35,993 nucleotides of DNA from contig JAWWPG010000004.1 of the NCBI GenBank assembly GCA_033850885.1, positions 1 through 35,993 on the forward strand, written 5' to 3'. Each line of letters starts with the position of its first letter. The stretch's first letter is position 1. The position numbers and the translations under genes were made by a program. The stretch is from JAWWPG01 sp033850885. GTDB lineage: Bacteria; Actinomycetota; Actinomycetes; Propionibacteriales; Nocardioidaceae. This document shows positions 16,864-24,564 of this stretch, in pieces. The notes beneath the pieces were generated by a model. The model had not been told where the DNA came from, made no database searches, and saw only the letters and a list, made by a program, of their open reading frames with translations.

Positions 16864-18204
16864 ATGGCACCAAGCCGCAGACAGCAGCGGCCCCGCACCG
16901 TCGGGGCCGCTGCTTCGCCGCGCCGGGGCAGGTGGACCCATCCGGTCGTGCTGTTCGTTGCCGCTGGGATCGCTGCCATCACCGTGCTGCTCATCGTCTT
17001 GAGCTGGTTCAGTCGGCAGGCTGCCACCGGCGAGGCCATCCTCGACTCCCGAAGCGTCACCAGCGTCATCGCCCACTCGGTCGCCGAACCCGCGATACCC
17101 CCGGGCCTGGCCACGGGCAACGCCGCTGCGGTGGACCGGTTCGACCGGACGACCCTGAACCGCCTCCTGGTGGACCAGATCGTCCGCATCAAGATCTGGA
17201 ACGCTGACGGGCGAATCATCTACTCGGACAAGGTGCAGCTCATCGGCGAGAGGTTCTCGCTTCACGAGGAGGAGCTGGAGATCCTCCAGCACGGCGGAAC
17301 CGCTGCCGAGGTGTCGAACCTGCAGGCTCCCGAGAACAGGTTCGAACGCGGGTTCGGCAAGCTCCTCGAGGTCTACACGCAGGTCCGTGACCCTGCCGGC
17401 CGGCCACTGCTGTTCGAGGCCTACTTCCCATACAGCCACGTCACCCAGCGCAGCGACGAGATCGCCTCGGAGTTCCGTCCCATCACGGTGGCCGGCCTGC
17501 TCGTCTTCCTGATCCTTACCACCCCGCTGGTGTGGGTGCTGGCCCGTCGCCTGGACCGCTCGGCTGCCGACCGGGAGCGCCTGCTGATGGCGGCGGTGGA
17601 GGCCTCCGACGTCGAGCGGCGGCGAATCTCGCGCGACCTCCATGACGGGGTCGTGCAGGAGCTCGCCGCGGTCTCGTTCACCCTGTCAGCAACGGGGCGC
17701 CAGATCCACGACCAGCCGGTGATCTCCTCGAGCCTCGACGAATCCGGCGCCGCGGTGCGAAGAAGCCTTCGCGCTCTGCGCTCCCTCCTGGTCGAGATCT
17801 ATCCGCCCGACCTGCGCAGGCAGGGACTCGCCGCGGCTCTCGAGGACCTCCTGGCGCCCGCCTCGAACGCCGGCGTCGAGGTCGACCTGGACGTCTCGGA
17901 CACCTCCGTCGTGTCGCCCGAGTGCACCGCGCTGGTCTGGCGGGCAGCGCAGGAGGGGGTCCGCAACGCCGTCCGGCACGGACGCCCGTCCCGCATCTTC
18001 GTGCAGGTGACGACGTCGGGCGACGATGTGAGGCTTGTGGTGCGAGACGACGGGCAGGGGTTCGACCCCGCCGCGGAGCCGCCGTACGGCCACCTGGGCC
18101 TGCGCTCCCTTCGAGACCTCGTCGAAGAGACCGGCGGCTCGCTCGAAGTCACGTCGGCCCCCAACCGTGGCACGACCCTTGAAGTAAGGCTGGCATGCAG
18201 ATGA
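16864..18204 (+). CDS. NarL-type sensor histidine kinase
   Basis: A 446-residue membrane kinase. TM1 is about 26-48 (VVLFVAAGIAAITVLLIVLS), an extracellular sensor of about 150 residues follows, and TM2 is near 205-226 (VAGLLVFLILTTPLVWVLA). The HisKA_3 dimerisation domain reads ERRRISRDLHDGVVQELAAV with phospho-acceptor His260, and the ATPase domain shows EGVRNAVRHG and VRDDGQGFDP. It phosphorylates the regulator encoded next, whose gene overlaps its end by 10 nt. Start: ATG 16864 has GGAG 9 nt upstream. ATG 16837 is possible, but CATAAT at 16833-16838 looks like a -10 box. The signal is unknown. Confidence 0.9.
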   Translation: MAPSRRQQRPRTVGAAASPRRGRWTHPVVLFVAAGIAAITVLLIVLSWFSRQAATGEAILDSRSVTSVIAHSVAEPAIPPGLATGNAAAVDRFDRTTLNRLLVDQIVRIKIWNADGRIIYSDKVQLIGERFSLHEEELEILQHGGTAAEVSNLQAPENRFERGFGKLLEVYTQVRDPAGRPLLFEAYFPYSHVTQRSDEIASEFRPITVAGLLVFLILTTPLVWVLARRLDRSAADRERLLMAAVEASDVERRRISRDLHDGVVQELAAVSFTLSATGRQIHDQPVISSSLDESGAAVRRSLRALRSLLVEIYPPDLRRQGLAAALEDLLAPASNAGVEVDLDVSDTSVVSPECTALVWRAAQEGVRNAVRHGRPSRIFVQVTTSGDDVRLVVRDDGQGFDPAAEPPYGHLGLRSLRDLVEETGGSLEVTSAPNRGTTLEVRLACR

Positions 18205-18839
18205 TCACCGTCGTACTCGTCGACGACCATGCACTGGTACGTCGGGGGCTGGAGCAGCTCCTGCAGGCAGACGACGGTATCGACGTCGTCGGCACGGCGG
18301 GTGACGGCGCCGAGGCGCTGGAGGTCGTACGGAAGACGAATCCGGACGTCGTACTGATGGACCTTCAAATGCCGGGGACGGATGGCGTGACGGCGACCCG
18401 CAACATCGTCGCGGCGTTGCCCGAGACCCGTGTGGTCGTCCTCACGTCGTTCTCCGACAGCGGCCGGATCATCGCCGCCCTCGATGTCGGAGCGGTCGGC
18501 TACCTGCTCAAGGACACCGAGCCGGACGACCTGCTGAGCGGCATTCGGGCAGCAGCCCGCGGTGAGTCCCCTCTGCACCCGCGTGCCGCCCGGGAGCTGC
18601 TGACCGCACGGCGGGCAAGCACCGGCGTCGGCGCGGCGGAGCTCACGCCGCGGGAGACGGAGGTGCTCGAGCTGGTCCGGCTGGGGTTCGCGAACAAGCA
18701 GATCGCGAGACGTCTGGGCATCACCGAGCGGACGGTCAAGGCGCACCTGTCCTCGGCCTTCCAGCGGATCGGGGTCAGCGACCGAACCCAGGCGGCCTTG
18801 TGGGCCGAGCGGCACGGGGTCGGCGACTCACCACGCTGA
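18195..18839 (+). CDS. NarL/FixJ-family response regulator
   Basis: A 214-residue product. The receiver domain (4-120) has the acidic pair Asp10/Asp11, the phospho-acceptor Asp56 in VVLMDLQMPG, Thr/Ser in VVLTSFSDSG and Lys in GYLLKDTEPDD. The LuxR-type helix-turn-helix (about 148-207) reads LTPRETEVLELVRLGFANKQ and IARRLGITERTVKAHLSSAF. It binds DNA once phosphorylated by the kinase encoded upstream, with which it overlaps by 10 nt. Targets are unknown; the secreted-protein gene upstream is a natural candidate. Confidence 0.93.
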   Translation: MQMITVVLVDDHALVRRGLEQLLQADDGIDVVGTAGDGAEALEVVRKTNPDVVLMDLQMPGTDGVTATRNIVAALPETRVVVLTSFSDSGRIIAALDVGAVGYLLKDTEPDDLLSGIRAAARGESPLHPRAARELLTARRASTGVGAAELTPRETEVLELVRLGFANKQIARRLGITERTVKAHLSSAFQRIGVSDRTQAALWAERHGVGDSPR

Positions 18840-18891
18840 GCGCGTCCACATCCGCCTCGGGAGCAGGACCGTGGTCTGAGAGGCTAGGTCT

Positions 18892-19422
18892 GTGGAGCAG
18901 TCATCCCTCGCCCGGCGTGTGTACCACGCGTGTCATCTCACGGGGACCTTCCGGCTTCGCTCCGGTCAGCTGAGCGACGAGTACTTCGACAAGTACCTCT
19001 TCGAAGCCGACCCGGCCCTGCTGCGGGACGTTGCGGAGGCGATGGCGTCGCTTGTGCCGCGGTGTGACGCTCTCGCCGGAATGGAGCTCGGGGGGATCCC
19101 GATCGTGACCATGCTCTCTCAGCTCACCGGGCTGCCGACAGTCTTCATGCGCAAGCAGGCGAAGGAGTACGGAACCTGCAAGACCGCGGAAGGTGCTCCC
19201 GTGGATGGTCGACGGGTCGTCCTCGTTGAGGACGTGGTCACCACAGGGGGTGCGCTGCTCGATGCCTGCCCGATGCTGCGGGGGGCCGGCGCACGCGTCG
19301 ACACCGTCGTGTGCGCGATCGACAGGCAGCAGGGCGGGGCAGAGCGCCTTCGAGGGGCCGGGCTCGAGCTTCGTGCCGCCCTCACCCGAGAGACGCTCGA
19401 GGCGGCCGTCGCGGGGCGGTGA
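18892..19422 (+). CDS. pyrE: Orotate phosphoribosyltransferase-like protein
   Basis: A 176-residue product from GTG 18892. The PRPP-binding signature VVLVEDVVTTGGALLDACPM is clear, as are the flexible-loop region FMRKQAKEYGTCKTAEGAPV and SGQLSDEYFDKYLFEADPAL. The family joins orotate and PRPP to make OMP in pyrimidine synthesis, in the cytosol. The size fits short PyrE forms. No other pyr gene is near, so a salvage-type or paralogous phosphoribosyltransferase is possible. It ends 4 nt before the convergent SRPBCC gene end. Confidence 0.85.
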   Translation: MEQSSLARRVYHACHLTGTFRLRSGQLSDEYFDKYLFEADPALLRDVAEAMASLVPRCDALAGMELGGIPIVTMLSQLTGLPTVFMRKQAKEYGTCKTAEGAPVDGRRVVLVEDVVTTGGALLDACPMLRGAGARVDTVVCAIDRQQGGAERLRGAGLELRAALTRETLEAAVAGR

Positions 19423-19426
19423 CCCG

Positions 19427-20368
19427 TCAGGCCTTGAGGTCGAGGATCTGGCCGACATGCGCCGGCAGGTGGTACGTGACCTGGGCCGCGAGCAGCTGGC
19501 CCACTGTCATGTCCTCGTCGACGACCGGCTCACCGTGATGTTCGATGTACGTCCGCACCGCCATCGTGAGGTCCTCCTCGGTCAGGGAGGCACATCTGGC
19601 GACGAGCTCGGCGCCGGCACGCCGGAGGTCTCCCGCCACCTCGGGGTACTCCTGCCTGTCACAGCGACCGACCGCGGCGGGTGCGTGGTCATCCGGCCCA
19701 TCGAGGTGGGCCGGACGCCGCGCCCGGACGTCGTCCACGACGCGGCACATCAGTTCGGCGTTCGTGATGACGTGGCCGGCCACCTGCCGGGCGTTCCACT
19801 CTCCCGGTTCCGGATCGACGAACGAGCCGACCTCGACAGCCAGTGCGACGTTCTCGTAGCCGCTTCTCAGGGCTGCCACTGCGTACGCCGGCTCGCTCGT
19901 GGCCGGTCTCGGCGATGAAGAGGCGGCTGGCTCGGTCTCGGCGGCCGCGTGACTGAAGAGGTCGAGGATCCACCCCCATGCATGCTCGCCGTCATAGCCG
20001 TCGCGGTGGTCGGCGGCGAGGTCGCCGTACGCCTCCCACCCGACATGGGTGAGCACGACCCGCGTCTGGTTGTCCGACGGCTCGAAGTCGACGAGCACCG
20101 ACGTGACTGGCCCGCCGGAGGGCGACCAGGTGAGGGCGAGCCTCCTTGGCGGATCCCACTCGGTGACCGTGCCCCAGACCGCAGCATCCCCGGTCTTCGA
20201 CGTCTCGACGAGCGACCCGTCGACGAACGCCAGACCGGACGCCAGCACCTCGCCGGGAGTGTGCGTGGCGAGCGGCCACCAGTCGCCGATCCGCTCGGTG
20301 AAGATCGCGAACGCTCTGTCCACCGGCGTGTCGACGGTGACCGCCCGGACCACAGGGGCGATGCTCAT
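19427..20368 (-). CDS. SRPBCC (AHSA1-like) and DinB-like fusion protein
   Basis: A 313-residue product from ATG 20368, with GGGAGGG 6 nt upstream. Residues 1-150 are an AHSA1-type START-fold domain: VRAVTVDTPVDRAFAIFTER, IGDWWPLATHT and WGTVTEWDPPRRLALTWSPS, ending with WGWILDLFSH. Residues about 165-313 are a DinB/maleylpyruvate-isomerase-like four-helix domain (EWNARQVAGHVITNAELMCR, then VGQLLAAQVTYHLPAHVGQI) with His residues placed for metal. The ATG overlaps the stop of the ArsR gene (20365-20368). ArsR-SRPBCC pairs are common, but the DinB fusion is less usual. The function is unknown; a small hydrophobic ligand or thiol reaction is plausible. Confidence 0.85.
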   Translation of the reverse strand: MSIAPVVRAVTVDTPVDRAFAIFTERIGDWWPLATHTPGEVLASGLAFVDGSLVETSKTGDAAVWGTVTEWDPPRRLALTWSPSGGPVTSVLVDFEPSDNQTRVVLTHVGWEAYGDLAADHRDGYDGEHAWGWILDLFSHAAAETEPAASSSPRPATSEPAYAVAALRSGYENVALAVEVGSFVDPEPGEWNARQVAGHVITNAELMCRVVDDVRARRPAHLDGPDDHAPAAVGRCDRQEYPEVAGDLRRAGAELVARCASLTEEDLTMAVRTYIEHHGEPVVDEDMTVGQLLAAQVTYHLPAHVGQILDLKA

Positions 20369-20730
20369 CGCCGACCCTCCCCCTCGGAGAGGTCGGAAGC
20401 CCGCTCGGATGCCGGAGGTTCGTCGAGCTCGGGACGGGTGGCACCCGCGTATGACGCGAGGGCGGAGTCCCACAACCTGTCGAGGTAGGCGCGCAGGCCG
20501 GCCAGACCGTCCGGCTCGACGCGGTAGAGGTGCTGGCGCCCCCTCACCTCGTAGTCGACCAAGCCTGCGGCGGCCAGTACCGCCAGGTGTTGGGAGACGG
20601 CTGAGCGGGAGACCGGGAGGTCGGCCGCCAGGTCGGTCACGGTCTGCGGCCGGGCGGCGAGCCGCTCGACAAGTCGGCGGCGGAGCGGGTCCGCGAAGGC
20701 TTCCACGGCAGCCCCAGATACGTTCGTCAT
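20365..20730 (-). CDS. ArsR-family transcriptional regulator
   Basis: A 121-residue product from ATG 20730. The winged helix reads ADPLRRRLVERLAARPQTVT, DLAADLPVSRSAVSQHLAVL and the wing GLVDYEVRGRQHLYRVEPDG. No cysteine metal site is visible, which fits the non-metal ArsR subgroup paired with SRPBCC proteins. The C-terminal 35 residues are acidic and likely disordered. It forms one transcript with the SRPBCC gene by ATGA overlap. The promoter/operator just upstream suggests autoregulation and a leaderless mRNA. An ATG three codons earlier (20739) lies inside the operator and would precede the expected transcription start. Confidence 0.93.
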   Translation of the reverse strand: MTNVSGAAVEAFADPLRRRLVERLAARPQTVTDLAADLPVSRSAVSQHLAVLAAAGLVDYEVRGRQHLYRVEPDGLAGLRAYLDRLWDSALASYAGATRPELDEPPASERASDLSEGEGRR

Positions 20731-20765
20731 GGCTAACACGTTAGCGCAAACGAACGTATTGTCAA
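20718..20765 (-). promoter_or_regulatory. ArsR operon promoter with nested operator palindrome
   Basis: On the minus strand TTGACA (20765-20760), a 16-nt spacer and TAACGT (20743-20738) place the transcription start at or next to the ATG at 20730, so the mRNA is probably leaderless. Two inverted repeats share one centre (between 20738 and 20739). The inner is GCTAAC/GTTAGC (20732-20737 and 20740-20745). The outer is ATACGTTCG/CGAACGTAT (20718-20726 and 20751-20759). A bound ArsR dimer would cover the -10 box and start codon. Confidence 0.8.
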
Positions 20766-20818
20766 CCCTCGTCGGCAGCCCGTCCGCTCGCGGGCACCCT
20801 GGCCTCGCTAGACGTTCT

Positions 20819-21088
20819 CTAGTGGTTGCGCAAGGCGTGGACGAGCTCCGGCTTGCTCATCGACGACCTCCCTGAGATGTCGAGCTCCCGGGCACGCTTC
20901 ACGAGATCCTGCTTCGTCCACTCGTCGTACGACGGTGACTGCCCGCCTTTGCGGCCCACCGACGAGCGCGACGTCGCGGCCGCCTTGTTCGCGATGCGTG
21001 CCGACTTCTCCTTGCTGTTCCCCTGGTCCCGCAGACGCTCGTAAAGCTCGTCGTCCTTGACGCTCGGACCTGGCTTCCGGGCTGGCAT
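20819..21088 (-). CDS. Small Rho_N-type (DUF7218-like) basic protein
   Basis: An 89-residue product from ATG 21088, with GAGGAGG 8 nt upstream; an ATG 11 codons earlier is less likely. It reads PARKPGPSVKDDELYERLRD, GNSKEKSARIANKAAATSRS, then YDEWTKQDLVKRARELDISG and ends SSMSKPELVHALRNH. The last 35 residues are a SAP/Rho-N-like helix-extended-helix that binds nucleic acid in other proteins. Such short proteins are common in actinobacteria, with no settled role. It is monocistronic. Confidence 0.85.
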   Translation of the reverse strand: MPARKPGPSVKDDELYERLRDQGNSKEKSARIANKAAATSRSSVGRKGGQSPSYDEWTKQDLVKRARELDISGRSSMSKPELVHALRNH

Positions 21089-21279
21089 TTGGGCTGCCTC
21101 CTCAGCGTGAAGATGTTCCATGTCGGCGCTTGCTCCTACCCCTTATCCATCTTGCAGGAGCAGGCGCCTCGACCCCGATGTACCCACCTCGCTCGACGGG
21201 GAACCGCGGCTACCTGCTGGCTGCCACGCTCTGCTGCGGCGGGACCCCGGCCAAGCCACGGTTCAGGGGCAGCCACGGT

Positions 21280-21783
21280 TCAGTCGAGGATGAGACCCCG
21301 GATGAACGCTGCCTGCGCTGCGTGCTGCAGGTCGTCGGAGATCACGCTGACCAGCCGAACGCCGAGGGTCACCGGCGGGTCCCAGCTCTCGTCGACGACC
21401 CGGTCGAGGTCGTCGTCCGACAGCGTTGCGACGTAGTCGAGCGTCCGCCGGTGCACCTCCGACAGGTAGCCCTTCAGCAGCCGAGCGTCGACCCGGACTG
21501 ACGCGACATCGTCCGCACTCTGGCCGAACCCCGTCGCCTCCGGCTGGAATGGCAACGCGAAGCGCTCGAACCAACCCCCCGATGTCCACACCTGCTCCAC
21601 GCCCGCGACATCCGAGACGTGGTCGTCCTGGGTGCGCGTGAGGTGCCAAACCAACCACGCGATGGAGTTGCCGCGCCCATCGATCCGGTAGGCCAGCTGG
21701 TCGACCGACAGGTTCTCCATCGCCGCGAACGTGGTGTCCGGCACGCGCCCGAAGCCGTCGGTCAACAACTGCGCACTGTTCAT
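21280..21783 (-). CDS. DUF664/DinB-family protein
   Basis: A 167-residue four-helix DinB-type protein from ATG 21783, with AAGG upstream. The metal-ligand histidines sit in IAWLVWHLTRTQDDHVSDVA and SDDLQHAAQAAFIRGLI. Actinobacterial members are often mycothiol-dependent enzymes or stress proteins; a thiol-transfer role is inferred from the family only. FQPEATGFGQSADDVASVRV resembles many DUF664 members. A direct repeat of 13 bp (21254-21266 and 21271-21283) overlaps its 3' end. Confidence 0.85.
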   Translation of the reverse strand: MNSAQLLTDGFGRVPDTTFAAMENLSVDQLAYRIDGRGNSIAWLVWHLTRTQDDHVSDVAGVEQVWTSGGWFERFALPFQPEATGFGQSADDVASVRVDARLLKGYLSEVHRRTLDYVATLSDDDLDRVVDESWDPPVTLGVRLVSVISDDLQHAAQAAFIRGLILD

Positions 21784-21909
21784 TCGTACCTTCCCTGGAC
21801 TGGCGGATCAGCTGCGAACCTACACGGCGGCCCGTGACCTCGGCGGGCCGACTGCGGAAGCTGCTCAGCGGTGCCACCCCGGGGTCCGCCGGCTTCGTGG
21901 CTTCGGATG

Positions 21910-23046
21910 TCACCGGGTTTCTCGGCGTACCAGCCATTGCTCTGCTATCTGCTCTCCGACGCGGGTCACGAGGGACGCGGCGTCGGCCATGCTGCGGGGG
22001 GCATCGGGCTCGAGGTCCGACAGCGGATAGGCAGCGGCGATCCCCGCTCGGCCGAGCTGTTCGGCGTCGAGCTCGCAGCGACCGCACACCGCCACCACTG
22101 GTACCCCCGCTGCCTGTGCGGCCGTGGCGACCCCCACCGGCGCCTTCCCGGCGAGAGACTGCTCGTCGAGAGACCCCTCACCCGTGACCACCAGATCGGC
22201 TCCGGCGACGGCTTCGGCGAACCCGACGATCTCCAGCATGACGTCGATCCCTGGGCGGAGCTCGGCCCCGAGCAGGGCGACCGCGGCAAACGCCGTACCT
22301 CCGGCAGCGCCGGCCCCCGCGACCCCCGAGTAGTCGTGCCCGCAGGCCTTCGCCACCACGGCCGCCCACGTCGTCAGCGCAGACTCGAGCCGCTCGAGCT
22401 CGGGAGCTCCGGCACCCTTCTGGGGTCCGAAGATCCGCGTAGCGCCGCGAGGACCGAGCAGGGGGTTGTCGACGTCGCTCGCGACCAGGATGTGCGTCGG
22501 TCCGGTCTCGTCTTCCAGGCCGGTGGGATCCAGGGAGACCACGTCCGCAAGGGCGGCGCCGCCCCGGCCCACCTCGCTGCCAGAACTGTCGAGAAGGCGT
22601 GCACCCAGCGCCTGCACCATCCCGGCGCCTCCGTCGGTGGAGGCGCTGCCCCCGACTCCCAGCACGACCTGGTGGGCACCCCGGTCGATCGCGTCCCGCA
22701 TCACGACGCCGAGCCCGTACGTCGAAGCGCCCAGCGGGTCGAACCTGCCCTCGGGCAGCTTCCCGAGTCCGACGACGTCGGCGAGCTCGACGACGGCTCG
22801 AGGTCCCCGGGCGGCGTACGAGGCGAGAACCGGCTCTCCGGTCGGTCCCACCGAGGGCACGGATATGCGCTCGAAGCCTGCCCAGACTGCTGCGTCCACG
22901 GTGCCGTCGCCCCCGTCTGCGACGGGTACCAACGTCAGCTCGACATCGCTCATAACCCCCTTCTTCAGACCGCGTGCCAGTGCACTTGCGACCTCGGCCG
23001 CGCTGAGGGAGCCCTTGAACTTGTCGGCGGCGATCACCACACGCAC
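21910..23046 (-). CDS. Glycerate kinase (GK-I family)
   Basis: A 378-residue product from GTG 23046. Family landmarks are IAADKFKGSLSAAEVASALA at the start, LVPVADGGDGTVDAAV, LGVGGSASTDGGAGMVQALG, VASDVDNPLLGPRGA, FGPQKGAG and VVTGEGSLDEQSLAGKAPVG. It phosphorylates D-glycerate with ATP, to 2-phosphoglycerate in most class-I enzymes, joining glyoxylate or serine breakdown to glycolysis. The length is normal. It lies 123 nt after the cNMP-domain kinase gene on the same strand and may be read through from it. Confidence 0.93.
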   Translation of the reverse strand: MRVVIAADKFKGSLSAAEVASALARGLKKGVMSDVELTLVPVADGGDGTVDAAVWAGFERISVPSVGPTGEPVLASYAARGPRAVVELADVVGLGKLPEGRFDPLGASTYGLGVVMRDAIDRGAHQVVLGVGGSASTDGGAGMVQALGARLLDSSGSEVGRGGAALADVVSLDPTGLEDETGPTHILVASDVDNPLLGPRGATRIFGPQKGAGAPELERLESALTTWAAVVAKACGHDYSGVAGAGAAGGTAFAAVALLGAELRPGIDVMLEIVGFAEAVAGADLVVTGEGSLDEQSLAGKAPVGVATAAQAAGVPVVAVCGRCELDAEQLGRAGIAAAYPLSDLEPDAPRSMADAASLVTRVGEQIAEQWLVRRETR

Positions 23047-23055
23047 GCTCGAACC

Positions 23056-23133
23056 TCAGTCCACCAAGTCGACCGTGGTCGCCGCATCCGCGGCCGACGG
23101 TCCAAGCTCCTCCAGGTCGCTGTCATCATCCAA
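23056..23133 (-). CDS. Candidate 25-residue acidic microprotein
   Basis: TTG 23133 is preceded by GGAGGG at 6 nt and runs to TGA (23058-23056). The product begins MDDDSDLEELGPSAADAATT and ends VDLVD, strongly acidic, with G/C at most wobble positions. It fills the gap between the histidine kinase and glycerate kinase genes. It could be a true small protein or a decayed tail; no homologue is known to me. Confidence 0.3.
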   Translation of the reverse strand: MDDDSDLEELGPSAADAATTVDLVD

Positions 23134-23169
23134 ATCCGTCCCTCCAGCACGCTGCCCGTCGACCAGCCG

Positions 23170-24564
23170 TCAGGAATGCTGGGGCAACCAGACGCTGAAG
23201 ACGGTCTCCCCGTCCCGTCGATCGATCGAGATCTGCCCATGATGACGCTGCACGATGATGCGCCGGGAGATGTCGAGCCCGAGTCCGGTTCCCTTGCCGA
23301 CGTCCTTCGTCGTGTAGAAGGGTTCGAACGCCCGAGCCTGCACATCGGGAGGCATCCCTGGCCCGGTGTCGGCGATCTCGACGAGAACGCCGCCGTTCTC
23401 GGCTCGGGTCGAGATCCGCAGCGTCCCGACCTCACCGTTCTCACCGATGGCGTCGACAGCATTGTTGATGAGGTTGGTCCAGACCTGGTTCAGCTCGCCG
23501 GGATAGGCCTCGATCGTCGGGGCGTCATGGCTGAACTCCCGGATGACCTTGACACCGTCGGGAAGCTTGTGCGCCAGCATCGAGAGCGTGCTCGCGATTC
23601 CCTGGCTGACATCGATGACCTGGAATGACGCGCGGTCGACCTGGGAGTAGATCTTCGCATCCGCGACGAGCGCGGAGATGCGGCTGGTGGAGTCTCGAAC
23701 GGTCATCAGCTGCGATGCCATCGAGAGAGTGCTGGCGACCCACAGCAACCCCGGCTCGAGGGTCTCACGGTCGAGAATTCGAGAGGCTCGTTCGCACCAT
23801 CCGAGATCGACGCCCGCAGCCGCCAAGGCGGACGCGATACTCCAGCCCGCCGCGACATCATGGCTTTCCAGCCAGGCCAAGAGAGCTTCTTCACGATCCG
23901 CCAACGCCAGCGGGTCGATCGTCGCCGCTGACGCGGTGTCCAGCTCCCTTCGCAACGCGTCGAGACCGACGAACTGCTCGGCCCGTAGTGACCTCTCGGC
24001 GAGGTCGACGAGCGATGAGAGCAGGCTTTCACAGCTCTCTTCGAGGGCTTGGACGGCACGTACGGCGGCTGCAGCCGGGTTGTTGATCTCGTGGGCCAGG
24101 CCGGCCGCCAGGCCGCCGAGGGCGAGCAGGGCCTCACGCTGACGCGACAAGGCCTCCATGCTGCGTACCGTTTGGAAGAATCCCTCGATGAGGTGCACGC
24201 CGAAGGGGAACCATGCACGAACGCGGTCCCCGAGGACCGGGGACGGGACCCTGAGCATCCTCCCCGAGGTCGCCGCGCGGCCGGTGGCGAGATAGCCGGC
24301 CGCCTCTGTCCACGCACGAAATCCGCCCGCCCAGAGCCCCGGCCGGCTCATCACGGCAACGACGCCCTCGCCGTGCTCCAGTCGGCGCACGAGCTCGAGC
24401 TCCCCGGCGAGCAGCACCCACCAGCTGTCGGCGGGTTCACCCTCACGGAACAGCACGTCTCCGGTTTCGAAGGGAACCTCGTCGGCTGCGTCCATCAGCT
24501 CGCTGAGCTGGTCGTCGCTCAGTCCGTCGAACATAGAGACGGCGCGTAGATCGCGGACGTCCAT
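23170..24564 (-). CDS. Histidine kinase with N-terminal cNMP-binding domain
   Basis: A 464-residue soluble kinase. Residues 8-125 form a cyclic-nucleotide-binding (CRP-type) domain: MFDGLSDDQLSELMDAADEV, DVLFREGEPADSWWVLLAGE and LELVRRLEHGEGVVAVMS. The canonical phosphate-binding RxA/S of cAMP sites is not obvious, so the ligand may differ. The phospho-acceptor His lies in GLAAGLAHEINNPAAAAVRA. The HATPase_c boxes are NQVWTNLINNAVDAIGENG, DTGPGMPPDVQ and KGTGLGLDISRRI. No TM segment is present. Its ATG shares one base with the stop of the receiver-flavoprotein gene (TGATG), so the two products are made together and are natural partners. Confidence 0.92.
   Translation of the reverse strand: MDVRDLRAVSMFDGLSDDQLSELMDAADEVPFETGDVLFREGEPADSWWVLLAGELELVRRLEHGEGVVAVMSRPGLWAGGFRAWTEAAGYLATGRAATSGRMLRVPSPVLGDRVRAWFPFGVHLIEGFFQTVRSMEALSRQREALLALGGLAAGLAHEINNPAAAAVRAVQALEESCESLLSSLVDLAERSLRAEQFVGLDALRRELDTASAATIDPLALADREEALLAWLESHDVAAGWSIASALAAAGVDLGWCERASRILDRETLEPGLLWVASTLSMASQLMTVRDSTSRISALVADAKIYSQVDRASFQVIDVSQGIASTLSMLAHKLPDGVKVIREFSHDAPTIEAYPGELNQVWTNLINNAVDAIGENGEVGTLRISTRAENGGVLVEIADTGPGMPPDVQARAFEPFYTTKDVGKGTGLGLDISRRIIVQRHHGQISIDRRDGETVFSVWLPQHS

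Noticed and set aside
21871..23628. Long plus-strand open frame across glycerate kinase
   Set aside because: It overlaps two well-supported minus-strand genes and shows no recognisable domain.
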